Shown: positions 1 to 6,832, numbered from the stretch's first letter. The stretch: 7,801 nt of DNA from Fidelibacterota bacterium (GCA_030596225.1 JAUVKO010000092.1:1-7801), one strand, 5' to 3'. Translations and numbers: made by a program. The notes: generated from the letters alone by a model not told the origin.

Positions 1-415
1 GCATAACATCCTGATCAGCGTCACGATTATGAATAATGGCTGGTTTTCCGGTAGCCAGAGCCAAGTCTAGATGATCCCGAAAAAAGATTTTCTGTAAGTC
101 TGGAGGTGTATCATCCCAATAATAATCCAAACCGGTTTCTCCTACAGCAACAGCACGAGGATGCTCAAGCATATCTAAAATATGATTCTCCCAGTTATCG
201 GGTGCTTTTGCACAATCATTGGGATGGATTCCAACAGCGGCATAGACCTGAGGATACTTTTCAGCCAGTTGAATGGCAATTTCTGAAGTTGGAATATCGA
301 TCCCGATAACAACAAGTTTGCTGACACCCTGCTGCTCTGCTGTCTCAAGGACTTCACCTGTCCGGTCCAGCAGGGGTTCAATATTAAGGTGGCAGTGAGT
401 ATCTATTAAATTCAT
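1..415 (-). CDS. tatD: TatD-family metal-dependent hydrolase (DNase), N-terminal part
   Basis: Reading down from the ATG at 415-413 gives 138 codons that stay open to the window edge, so the 3' half of the gene (families are usually about 255-265 residues) is missing. The product is a TatD-type TIM-barrel hydrolase of the amidohydrolase superfamily, a cytoplasmic metal-dependent nuclease family linked to DNA repair and RNA quality control. Visible family motifs are DTHCHL at residues 5-10 (metal ligands H7 and H9), VGIHP at 61-65, VGETGLDYYW at 91-100 (metal ligand E93) and AIIHNRDA at 126-133 (ligand H129). It is the last visible gene of the minus-strand run, 55 nt after metG; metG and tatD are also close neighbours in Firmicutes. 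No good Shine-Dalgarno is seen before the ATG, but the family motif begins at once, so the start is well supported. The exact physiological substrate cannot be told from sequence. Confidence 0.95.
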   Translation of the reverse strand, partial: MNLIDTHCHLNIEPLLDRTGEVLETAEQQGVSKLVVIGIDIPTSEIAIQLAEKYPQVYAAVGIHPNDCAKAPDNWENHILDMLEHPRAVAVGETGLDYYWDDTPPDLQKIFFRDHLDLALATGKPAIIHNRDADQDVM

Positions 416-430
416 GTTGGGTAGCGGAAA

Positions 431-463
431 AACCTTGCGAAGGTTCTAAACCTTCGCAAGGTT
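431..463. repeat. Perfect 15-bp inverted repeat between metG and tatD
   Basis: Bases 431-445 and 449-463 are exact reverse complements separated by a 3-nt spacer (446-448). Each arm is also self-complementary (six-base AACCTT / AAGGTT halves around a 3-nt centre), so the element can fold as one long hairpin or two small ones. On the minus strand it lies 7 nt after the metG stop and 15 nt before the tatD ATG, and is followed by TTTTT then CCGC. It could therefore act as a terminator or attenuator within the operon, or as an mRNA stabiliser. Its nested palindromic form also resembles REP/BIME-like dispersed palindromes; whether it is repeated in the genome cannot be seen here. Confidence 0.85.
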
Positions 464-470
464 AATCAAT

Positions 471-2345
471 CTATCGAACCCTGGATCCTGCTTCCACATC
501 TTTCAGGGGGATCAGTGGTGAAACGGTTAATCCATCATCAGCAGCCAGGATCATACCCTGGGAGAGTTCACCACGGATTTTAGCTGGTTTCAAATTAGCT
601 ATAATTGAAACGGATTTTCCCACCAGATCCTCAGGAGCATAATGCTCAGCAATACCGGCGATCACTTGCCGCTGTTCTGCTCCAAGATCTACCTGAAGTT
701 TCAACAGTTTGTCTGCATTTGGGTGTTTTTCGGCTTTAATGATTTTAGCTACGCGGATATCAATTTTCATGAAATCATCAAAACTGACTTCTGTTTTCAG
801 ATCAAGTTTTTCTGCTTCTTCCTGAATTTCTTTTACTTCAATACGAGGGAAAAGACCGTCGGTCTTACCCAATTTAGTGCCGGGCTTATTGTAGCCCCAT
901 TTAAACCAATCATCTTTAACTAAACGGGCTTGAGCAGAAGTTCCCATAACTTCAAGTAGCTGTGCAATCTTGTCCGGCATAATCGGATAAAGATGAACAG
1001 CGCTGAGCCGCAAAGCCTCAGCTGCGTTGTAAAGGACAGCCCCGGCGCGTTCTTTTTCAGTTTTCATCAATTTCCAGGGAGCATTTTCTTCCAGATAGCG
1101 GTTGATCTCGCGCAGGACATCAAAAACATGGGTAATTGCATAATTCACGCGCATTAGGTCCAACTCATCCCGGACCTTCTGACGTAGTACGGTTACATGT
1201 TGTACCAAATCGGCATCAACCGGCATGGTTTCACCAGGATCTGGAAGCAGATAGTCAAAATTACGACCAATTAGTTTGGTAATACGATTAACTATGTTTC
1301 CCAGATCGTTGGCTAGATCAGAATTATAGCGAGTGATGAATGCCTCAAGCGTAAAGCTGGCATCCTGTCCAGGCGTCATTTCCCGCATGAGAAAATAGCG
1401 TAGGGCATCAACTCCATATTTCTCAGATAAATCTAAAGGACGCACCACATTCCCCAGCGATTTTGACATCTTGGCATCGCCCATTAGCCACCAACCGTGT
1501 GCAAAAATGGTTTTGGGCAGGGGCAGTTCAGCAGCCATGAGCATAGTGGGCCAATACACAGCATGAGTAGTGAGAATGTCTTTACCAATAAGGTGGAAAT
1601 CAACCGGCCACCACTTTTTAAAGGTGTCTTCCTCATTTGGATAGCCAATGGCTGAAATATAGTTAGTCAGTGCGTCAAACCAAACGTAGGTCACATAATC
1701 ACTATCAAACGGAAGCTCAATACCCCAATTGAGACGAGCTTTAGGACGTGAGATACAGAGGTCACCCAATTTTTGCCGGAGAAATCCAAGCACCTCGTTT
1801 TTTCGAAAAGCAGGTTGAATAAAATCAGGATTATCATGAATATAATTGATCAGGTCTTCCTGATAGGCTGACATCTTAAACCAATAATTTGTCTCAGAAA
1901 GACGTCTGACATCACGCCATTCACCTTCTTCATATTCCTTATCAGTGAGAAATCTTTCTTCGGCCACAGAGTACCAACCCTCGTAGGTGTCCTTGTAGAT
2001 CAGGTCCTTGTCCCAAAGTTGTTGGAGCAAGTAGCTTACCACTGATTTATGATTTTCCTGAGTGGTGCGAATGAATTGATCATAATGAATATTGAGGGCA
2101 TCCCATTTTTCCTGGAAGCGCACCACGTATTCATCTACATGTTGCTGGGGGTCTACACCACGTTTCTCGGCCGCCTGCTGAACCTTTTGACCATGTTCAT
2201 CTGTACCGGTGAGAAAATAGGTGTCATCACCTAAAGACCGGTGAAAACGGGCAACTACATCGGCTAAAATAGTAGTATAGGCATGACCGATATGTGGTTC
2301 ATCATTGACATAATAAATAGGTGTGGTTATATAAAATCGGGACAT
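471..2345 (-). CDS. metG: Methionyl-tRNA synthetase
   Basis: This 624-residue class I aminoacyl-tRNA synthetase joins methionine to tRNA-Met and initiator tRNA in the cytoplasm, using ATP. The Rossmann catalytic core carries the HIGH signature at residues 18-21 and the KMSKS loop exactly at 292-296, with the VWFDALTNYISA segment at 221-232 typical of the methionine-binding region. An anticodon-binding helical domain covers roughly 335-480 (NDLGNIVNR at 346-354). A C-terminal OB-fold tRNA-binding domain, about 522-624, has the characteristic DIRVAKI and HPNADKLLKL stretches and serves as the dimerisation/tRNA-docking module. The connective peptide near 120-145 lacks the four zinc-knuckle cysteines; the only cysteine in the protein is C197, so this is a zinc-free form. 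The ATG lies 6 nt after the ricT stop, with only a purine-rich AAAGAAAGAA stretch as ribosome site, so translational coupling to ricT is likely. Length and motifs are complete. Confidence 0.98.
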   Translation of the reverse strand: MSRFYITTPIYYVNDEPHIGHAYTTILADVVARFHRSLGDDTYFLTGTDEHGQKVQQAAEKRGVDPQQHVDEYVVRFQEKWDALNIHYDQFIRTTQENHKSVVSYLLQQLWDKDLIYKDTYEGWYSVAEERFLTDKEYEEGEWRDVRRLSETNYWFKMSAYQEDLINYIHDNPDFIQPAFRKNEVLGFLRQKLGDLCISRPKARLNWGIELPFDSDYVTYVWFDALTNYISAIGYPNEEDTFKKWWPVDFHLIGKDILTTHAVYWPTMLMAAELPLPKTIFAHGWWLMGDAKMSKSLGNVVRPLDLSEKYGVDALRYFLMREMTPGQDASFTLEAFITRYNSDLANDLGNIVNRITKLIGRNFDYLLPDPGETMPVDADLVQHVTVLRQKVRDELDLMRVNYAITHVFDVLREINRYLEENAPWKLMKTEKERAGAVLYNAAEALRLSAVHLYPIMPDKIAQLLEVMGTSAQARLVKDDWFKWGYNKPGTKLGKTDGLFPRIEVKEIQEEAEKLDLKTEVSFDDFMKIDIRVAKIIKAEKHPNADKLLKLQVDLGAEQRQVIAGIAEHYAPEDLVGKSVSIIANLKPAKIRGELSQGMILAADDGLTVSPLIPLKDVEAGSRVR

Positions 2346-2351
2346 TAGAGT

Positions 2352-3281
2352 CTAGTTCTTTCTTTCTTTGAATTCAGTATTCATGTGCTTTAAGGATTTT
2401 TGAATGGTCTGCAGATCATAAACTTCTATTCCGCCTTGCTCGAAGGATACCGAACAGCGACGGTTAAGAATATCATTGCTTATCAGGGTTCCGGTGCCAT
2501 CAGCTGTTTCCACAGGGATTCCAACCGAGGGAAAGTCTTTCATGGATTCATGATAAAAATCCCATTCAAAACGCAAACAGCATTTCAATTTACCACAAGC
2601 GCCACTGAGCTTTGTGGGGTTAATAGGAAGATTTTGATCTTTGGCATATTGAGTGGTCACTGGTTCAAACCCATCCATAAAGCGTGAACAGCAGAGTTGT
2701 TGACCACAGGGTCCTTGTCCATCAAGACGGCGAGCATAGTCACGCACGCCTATCTGGCGCATTTCGATGCGGGTCCGGAAGACATAAGCAAGATCTTTTA
2801 CCAACTGACGAAAATCAACACGCTCTTCAGCAGTGTAGAAAAAGGTCATTTTGCGACGATCGAGCTGATATTCTACGTCAACTAATTTCATGTTAAGATC
2901 ATTTTTAGCAATAAGCTCCAGCCCCTTTTCAAAGGCTGCGGGTTCATCACGGCGATTGCCATTATGGTTCCCAATCTCCTGCTCATTCGCCTTTCGAAGT
3001 AAATTGCGAATAGATTCACCATTCTTACGATTGTTAAACTGAGGTTCAGAACCGGGAGAGCGATTACAGCCGATGGTTTTATTACATACAGGGGTTACTA
3101 TGCCGATGTCTTCGCCAAGTTCGGTCTCGACAATAACATAATCACCCGATCTAAGTTTTAGGTTCCCTGGGTTAAGGTAGGTTTCACGGCGATTGCCTTT
3201 GAAGCTAACTTTAAGATATCCAGGAAGTTTAGGGTCATTTTCATCAGTGGAGTTCAGGTTGTTCTGCATATAGCGAGTCAT
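2352..3281 (-). CDS. ricT: PSP1-domain protein, RicT/YaaT-like
   Basis: A 309-residue soluble protein of the PSP1 family. The N-terminal region (about 20-65) holds a small beta-rich segment, LRSGDYVIVET, typical of the family. The C-terminal PSP1 core spans about 110-250 and contains VDFRQLVKDLAYVFRTRIEMRQIG at 155-178 followed by two cysteine clusters, GPCGQQLCC (C192, C197, C198) and GACGKLKCC (C229, C234, C235). In Bacillus subtilis RicT (YaaT) works with RicA and RicF in an iron-sulfur complex that affects RNase Y-dependent mRNA maturation and sporulation/biofilm signalling; the cysteine clusters agree with metal or Fe-S binding, but the partners are not in this window. Residues 73-115 are rich in N, R and E and look like a disordered insert. 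The ATG at 3281 has AGGA ten bases upstream; a second in-frame ATG four codons later is less well placed. The position between holB and metG matches the Firmicute holB-yaaT neighbourhood. Confidence 0.9.
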   Translation of the reverse strand: MTRYMQNNLNSTDENDPKLPGYLKVSFKGNRRETYLNPGNLKLRSGDYVIVETELGEDIGIVTPVCNKTIGCNRSPGSEPQFNNRKNGESIRNLLRKANEQEIGNHNGNRRDEPAAFEKGLELIAKNDLNMKLVDVEYQLDRRKMTFFYTAEERVDFRQLVKDLAYVFRTRIEMRQIGVRDYARRLDGQGPCGQQLCCSRFMDGFEPVTTQYAKDQNLPINPTKLSGACGKLKCCLRFEWDFYHESMKDFPSVGIPVETADGTGTLISNDILNRRCSVSFEQGGIEVYDLQTIQKSLKHMNTEFKERKN

Positions 3282-3340
3282 AGTATTTATTTCCTGATCG
3301 TTAACCCGAGGGCCTTCGATTCTTTTTTCCCGTCTAAATC

Positions 3341-4468
3341 CTATAGGGTTTGACCCTTTAGGTGTTTTCGTAGTTCGAAAAATAAGGCAGTTAGAGCAAG
3401 CTGCAAATGAACTTTACGTTCCAGAGCATCCTTTGTGCGTTCAATTGCTTGAATAGCTGCATGGCTGTTGCAGTTAGGAAAGAGTTTGATCATTTGTTGT
3501 ACCTGGGGCACCCATAATGTTGTCTCTCCATCCTTAACCTGCAGAGCAACATCCCGAAAAAAGAGAATCAGTAATGAAAGAAACTGTTGTCGAGATTCAT
3601 CGTTCTCCAACTCTTTATCCTTAAGCTGGAGAACCTGTTTGTGGACAGAAACAAAATCTGATCCTGCCAGAGTATTCAAGGTGGCCCGGATACGATCTAA
3701 CCAAAAAGTATTATCCTGTTCCGCAAAGGTGTGTGCTGCCGCCAGATCTCCCATGGACATACGGGCACAGATCTCAGACTGGACCTGGTTCAATCCCTTT
3801 TTCTCAGTAAGATCGTTCTTGATCAATTCCCAGTTCAGATCAGGCATGTGGTGTACAGCACAGCGCGATCGAATAGTGTCCGGAAGACGATCAAGATATT
3901 CGGTGGTCAGCAAAAAAACGGTTCCCGATGGAGGCTCTTCAAGAATTTTCAATAGAGCGTTGGCGGCCTCAATATTCATCTTATGAGCACGAAGAATTAT
4001 TACCACACGTGTGGTTCCTGGATCGATAGAAAGGTAGATATCTTTACGCAGTTTACGAATCCCGGAAATACGGATATCGTTTGCTCCTTCGATCTGCAGA
4101 TGATAGTACGGCCAGGCAATTTTCTTGGATAATTCTTCGTTGATTAAGTCCATCTCAGATTCTTTAATGCCTGCAAAGGGATCTGTTTGGCTGGCAGAAC
4201 GGCGGGGAAGAGCAAAGATCAGATATAATGCAGAATACTCCAGATTTTGGAGTTGGCGACAGGCTATGCAAGAGCCACAAGGCTTATTTTCTTCCGCTCT
4301 ACAGTTAAGTGCAGCTGCGATATAAAAAGCTAGGGCATCCTTACCTACACCGGAATGCCCACTGAGAATATGAGCGTGTCCAAAACGACCGGAAACAATG
4401 AGAGTATTCCAATACTTTCGGGTTTGCTCCTGACCAATAATTTGAAATGTGTTTATCGCTTCAGCCAT
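3341..4468 (-). CDS. holB: DNA polymerase III, delta' subunit (clamp loader)
   Basis: A 375-residue AAA+ protein of the DnaX/HolB family. Delta' is a stator subunit of the clamp-loader complex that opens the beta sliding clamp and loads it on primed DNA at the replication fork. In order: a P-loop GHSGVGKD at 37-44, a zinc module with C56, C64, C67 and C70, a Walker B position, LLKILEEPP at 172-180, and the SRC motif at 201-203 that carries the arginine finger acting on the neighbouring subunit. The Walker B strand reads VVIILRAHKM (155-164), without the DExx acidic pair, so the protein probably does not hydrolyse ATP. That favours delta' over gamma/tau, as do the length and the lack of a DnaX C-terminal extension. 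The C-terminal third is helical and weakly conserved. Its start overlaps the end of envC by 16 bp with only a weak AAGG site, suggesting coupled translation. Confidence 0.93.
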   Translation of the reverse strand: MAEAINTFQIIGQEQTRKYWNTLIVSGRFGHAHILSGHSGVGKDALAFYIAAALNCRAEENKPCGSCIACRQLQNLEYSALYLIFALPRRSASQTDPFAGIKESEMDLINEELSKKIAWPYYHLQIEGANDIRISGIRKLRKDIYLSIDPGTTRVVIILRAHKMNIEAANALLKILEEPPSGTVFLLTTEYLDRLPDTIRSRCAVHHMPDLNWELIKNDLTEKKGLNQVQSEICARMSMGDLAAAHTFAEQDNTFWLDRIRATLNTLAGSDFVSVHKQVLQLKDKELENDESRQQFLSLLILFFRDVALQVKDGETTLWVPQVQQMIKLFPNCNSHAAIQAIERTKDALERKVHLQLALTALFFELRKHLKGQTL

Positions 4469-5646
4469 TTCAGGGGATCAACCTTATCTTTTCCTCTCCA
4501 TACTTCAAAATGCAGTTTAGCTCCGTCTAAGCTACCGGTGTCACTCACCTGTGCTACGATTTGATCACGCAGTACATAACCATTCATGTTAACCTGAATA
4601 TTATCGATATGTGCATAAACTGTATAGTAACTATCGCCGTGATCAACGATAATGGTATTGCCGTATCCGGGAATCCAGGTGATGGCCACTACAATTCCGT
4701 CAAGAACCACCTTAACACCCTTGCCCTTTTTGGCGGCAATATCGATACCGGGATTACTGGTCACTGTACCAAGTTTTTCGTTTTTATGCGGTCCGAAGCG
4801 ACTGACCAGCGTTCCTTGAACCGGCCAACTAAGCTTGCCTTTATACTTAGCAAATTCTCCCTTGGCTTGATCCATGGTCATTCCGCGTCGCCGGGCCAAC
4901 TCACGCAGGCGTTCCTGCTTTTTCTTTTCCAGATCCTGGATCATACCCTGAATCTTTTTTGCGGCAGCCCGGTTGGTTTTTACCTGCTGCTCCATATTCC
5001 TTCTGCTTTTTTTGAGAGTTTTAAGCTGGGACTCTTTTTTCTTTTGCTGTGAAGATATTTGTCTGCCGGCCTGGTCTTCTTCACGGATATTGCGCTTTAC
5101 CTCACCCAGGCGCCTGGCCAAATTATTTTGACTGCTCCTATTGCTTAAGATCATAGCCTGTAATTCATCAAGAGTTTCTCGTTCAGCCTTATTTATAGCA
5201 GAAAGGTAAGTTGATCTTCGCAGGGCCTGGTGGATGTCACCGGAAGTTAAAAGCAGATCAATATCCCGGTTGTGACCCATCTTATAGGCTCGGACTGCGC
5301 GTCTTGCTGCACGCTCTTTCATAATCCGAATCTTTTCATCTGTCGTGCTAATGGTCTCTTTCAGTATGCTGATCTGACTTTCCTTGAGAGACCTCTCTTT
5401 TTTGAGCTCGCGTTTAAGTTGTGTGACCATGGCGATCTGTTTGTCCAATTTTTGGATCTGCTTAAGAGTGGCTTTTTCATTCCTTTGTGATTTGCTGATT
5501 CTTGTGTTAAGGCGGTCGATCTCCTTACGGATCTCTTTTAGTTTTTTAGCCTGAGAATCAATGGTTTTGTCCAAATCTTCAGTTTGACCAAAAGAAAGCA
5601 AGGGTAGCAAGAAGGTTATTATTATAATGGTTTTTAAATTTTTCAT
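4453..5646 (-). CDS. envC: EnvC-like murein hydrolase activator (coiled coil plus degenerate M23/LytM domain)
   Basis: A secreted 397-residue protein. A Sec signal peptide (MKNLK, then a hydrophobic run to about residue 18, likely cleavage after SFG at 20) sends it to the periplasm. Residues about 24-250 are a long, Lys/Glu/Gln-rich coiled coil in at least two segments, as in EnvC, whose coiled coil binds the FtsEX complex. The C-terminal LytM/M23 domain (about 270-397) has the fold markers WPVQGTLVSRFGPH, GIDIAAKKG, YGNTIIVDHG and LHFEVW. Two zinc ligands are lost: the first His of HxxxD is N298 (D302 remains) and the first His of HxH is K377 (H379 remains). This predicts a non-catalytic activator of peptidoglycan amidases in cell division rather than an endopeptidase. 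I start at the ATG at 5646; a GTG two codons upstream (5652) is possible, and neither has a strong ribosome site. It heads the minus-strand operon and overlaps holB by 16 bp. An amidase partner is not in the window. Confidence 0.88.
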   Translation of the reverse strand: MKNLKTIIIITFLLPLLSFGQTEDLDKTIDSQAKKLKEIRKEIDRLNTRISKSQRNEKATLKQIQKLDKQIAMVTQLKRELKKERSLKESQISILKETISTTDEKIRIMKERAARRAVRAYKMGHNRDIDLLLTSGDIHQALRRSTYLSAINKAERETLDELQAMILSNRSSQNNLARRLGEVKRNIREEDQAGRQISSQQKKKESQLKTLKKSRRNMEQQVKTNRAAAKKIQGMIQDLEKKKQERLRELARRRGMTMDQAKGEFAKYKGKLSWPVQGTLVSRFGPHKNEKLGTVTSNPGIDIAAKKGKGVKVVLDGIVVAITWIPGYGNTIIVDHGDSYYTVYAHIDNIQVNMNGYVLRDQIVAQVSDTGSLDGAKLHFEVWRGKDKVDPLKWLKR

Positions 5647-5953
5647 TAGCACTTAAAGTAAATAATATCTGGGAAAAGCCATACCAAAAAGTTAAGTAGC
5701 GCCCGCTTCCCGGGCAAACCTCAACGAGCGTAAAAGAGTGTTAGTGTTTAGCTAAAAAACACAATTGTCATAGACAGACGTGGAGAAAAGCGGCATAAAT
5801 GATTGTTTGCTTTTAGATTTCCATGTCCAATATTCCACGCAATAGTCAGGAAAGCTCAATAATAGGGCGGAAGTGCTTTCTGCAGAAGCTTGCAGAAGAG
5901 CCTGACTGAGAGGAAGCCGCCACAGGTGGTATTGTTTTAAGAAAGAGGTACAA
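5647..5953. other. Divergent intergenic region between envC and the cold-shock gene
   Basis: About 307 nt without a convincing gene. It must hold the promoters for the leftward envC operon and the rightward cold-shock gene. On the envC side there is a GC hairpin, GCCCG (5701-5705) with CGGGC (5711-5715) around a 5-nt loop, which would lie in or just upstream of the envC leader. A minus-strand TATTAT (5662-5667) could be a -10 element, but it would leave only a few leader bases and has no good -35. On the right side TTGTCA (5765-5770) and CATAAAT (5794-5800) are the best sigma-70-like words, yet their spacing (23 nt) is too long. No promoter can be named firmly. Confidence 0.6.
5844..5907 (+). 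promoter_or_regulatory. Possible structured leader (5' UTR) of the cold-shock gene
   Basis: AGTCAGG (5844-5850) is complementary to CCTGACT (5901-5907), and the pairing can continue with CTC (5855-5857) and GAG (5898-5900) after a 4-nt bulge. The enclosed part contains a perfect 10-bp palindrome (TTCTGCAGAA, 5878-5887) and a direct repeat TGCAGAAG at 5881-5888 and 5891-5898. Cold-shock mRNAs such as E. coli cspA have long leaders that refold with temperature, so a similar role is plausible. No sequence similarity to a known leader is claimed and the transcription start is not known. Confidence 0.4.
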
Positions 5954-6166
5954 ATGACTGATCAATTAGTCAACGGTGTGGTCAAGTGGTTCAATGATGA
6001 AAAAGGCTACGGATTTATTCAGCAGGAAGACGGTCCAGATGTGTTTGTTCATTATCGGTCAATCAACTCTGAGGGACGCCGGTCTTTAAAAGAAGGACAA
6101 AACGTTACATTTAATGTCACACAGGGCGAAAAAGGTCCTCAGGCTGATAACGTTACTCCTGTCTGA
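5954..6166 (+). CDS. csp: Cold-shock domain protein (CspA family)
   Basis: A 70-residue protein made of one cold-shock domain, the usual length of the CspA family. These five-stranded beta-barrels bind single-stranded RNA and DNA and act as RNA chaperones in the cytoplasm, often induced on cold shock or during growth transitions. The RNA-binding motifs are clear: RNP1 as KGYGFI at residues 17-22 and RNP2 as VFVHY at 30-34, after the typical GVVKWFNDEKG start. An AAAGAGGT ribosome site ends about 4-5 nt before the ATG and fixes the start. The gene stands alone between a possibly structured leader and its own strong terminator (6188-6226), so it is probably a monocistronic unit. CspA-family paralogues are usually several per genome, so a specific member name is not given. 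Confidence 0.97.
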   Translation: MTDQLVNGVVKWFNDEKGYGFIQQEDGPDVFVHYRSINSEGRRSLKEGQNVTFNVTQGEKGPQADNVTPV

Positions 6167-6187
6167 TTCTTTTTGAGAATTCAGTTA

Positions 6188-6226
6188 AGCGCCGGGCTCG
6201 CAAGAGTACCGGCGCTTTTTATTTTT
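6188..6226 (+). terminator. Rho-independent terminator of the cold-shock gene
   Basis: An 8-bp GC-rich stem, AGCGCCGG (6188-6195) with CCGGCGCT (6209-6216), is topped by a second short stem CTC/GAG closed by a GCAA (GNRA) tetraloop at 6200-6203. It runs straight into TTTTTATTTTT. It lies 21 nt after the stop codon. Transcription of the following gene must either read through or start in the 25 nt after it. Confidence 0.93.
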
Positions 6227-6251
6227 ACTACCCGACTCACAGAGTAATAAT

Positions 6252-6728
6252 ATGCATGCTAATGAAACCTTAATCAGCAATCTGTACGCAGCTTTTGCGA
6301 GGAGAGACGGGAGTGCTATGAACGCCTGTTATCATGAAGATGCGACTTTTTCTGATCCAATATTCACTGAGCTTAAGGGTGAACAGATTGGTGCCATGTG
6401 GACCATGTTCTGTCTTCAAGCCCCCACTTTGGAAATTAAGATATCTGGAATAAAAGCTGATGATATATCGGGTCAGGCACGGTGGATAGCAAGGTATGGA
6501 TTTGGGAAACCACCTCGGCCAGTATATAATCGAGTTAGGGCAGAATTTAAATTTCAAGATGGGCTGATCATTGATCACAGAGATCACTTTAAACTCTGGA
6601 AATGGAGTCGAATGGCTCTTGGACCTTTGGGGCTTATGTTGGGTTGGCATTCCGGAGTTCAAGAGAAGATTCGCCACCAGGCGATGAAAAATTTGACAAA
6701 ATTCATTTCGAGCACAAAAAACGCGTAA
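6252..6728 (+). CDS. SnoaL-like / NTF2-like family protein
   Basis: A 158-residue protein with an NTF2-like (SnoaL, ketosteroid-isomerase-like) alpha+beta barrel. Visible features are an N-terminal helix region ANETLISNLYAAFARRD (3-19), the YHEDATFSDP segment (27-36) typical of the pocket entrance, an RYGFGKPPRPVYN stretch (81-93) and the beta-strand FQDGLIIDHRDHFKLWKW (101-118). The C-terminal tail WSRMALGPLGLMLGW (118-132) recalls a SnoaL subgroup often annotated only as nuclear transport factor 2 family protein. The family includes isomerases, hydratases and non-enzymatic binding proteins; substrate and activity cannot be read from the sequence. There is no signal peptide. The ribosome site is poor (AGAG about 7-8 nt upstream). 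It is followed 104 nt later by an SDR gene in the same direction, suggesting a shared pathway. No promoter of its own is evident after the preceding terminator. Confidence 0.82.
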   Translation: MHANETLISNLYAAFARRDGSAMNACYHEDATFSDPIFTELKGEQIGAMWTMFCLQAPTLEIKISGIKADDISGQARWIARYGFGKPPRPVYNRVRAEFKFQDGLIIDHRDHFKLWKWSRMALGPLGLMLGWHSGVQEKIRHQAMKNLTKFISSTKNA

Positions 6729-6813
6729 AATACTTGCCTAAGTCCCTTCTATCTGTTATAGAAAGTGCAATCAGAGAGGGGAATAATTTCTCTTTCGGTC
6801 GTTGAAGAATAAA

Positions 6814-6828
6814 CGAGGAGAATTCTCG
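6814..6828 (+). promoter_or_regulatory. Ribosome site of the SDR gene within a small palindrome
   Basis: GAGGAG (6815-6820) is the best Shine-Dalgarno before the SDR ATG but sits 12 nt upstream, longer than usual. It overlaps a perfect 10-bp palindrome GAGAATTCTC (6818-6827). As an alternative fold, CGAG (6814-6817) can pair with CTCG (6825-6828) around a 7-nt loop. Either fold would partly hide the site. The helices are short, so a regulatory role is only a possibility; the palindrome could also be a protein-binding site. Confidence 0.35.
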
Positions 6829-6832
6829 AATT

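Noticed and set aside
3345..3357. Small hairpin (AGGGT/ACCCT) at the end of holB as a terminator
   Set aside because: Only 5 bp with no adjacent T run on the minus strand; the next gene follows after 59 nt with a reasonable ribosome site.
3468..3986. 172-codon open frame on the plus strand inside holB
   Set aside because: Antisense shadow of a well supported gene; composition (Ser/Arg/Cys rich) is unlike a real protein and no family is recognised.
4561..5052. 163-codon open frame on the plus strand inside envC
   Set aside because: Antisense shadow of the coiled-coil and LytM coding sequence; no ribosome site and no recognisable domain.
5765..5800. Sigma-70 promoter TTGTCA ... CATAAAT for the cold-shock gene
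   Set aside because: The spacing of 23 nt is too long for a normal promoter, so it was mentioned only in the intergenic description.
5823..5909. Possible 28-codon reading frame upstream of the cold-shock gene (MSNIPRNSQESS...)
   Set aside because: No Shine-Dalgarno before its ATG, no recognisable motif, and it overlaps the inverted repeats that look like RNA structure.
6270..6677. 135-codon open frame on the minus strand opposite the SnoaL-like gene
   Set aside because: The plus-strand frame carries clear family features; the minus frame does not.
6747..6763. Hairpin TTCTAT/ATAGAA between the SnoaL-like and SDR genes as a terminator
   Set aside because: AT-rich 6-bp stem without a T run; it cannot be called a terminator.
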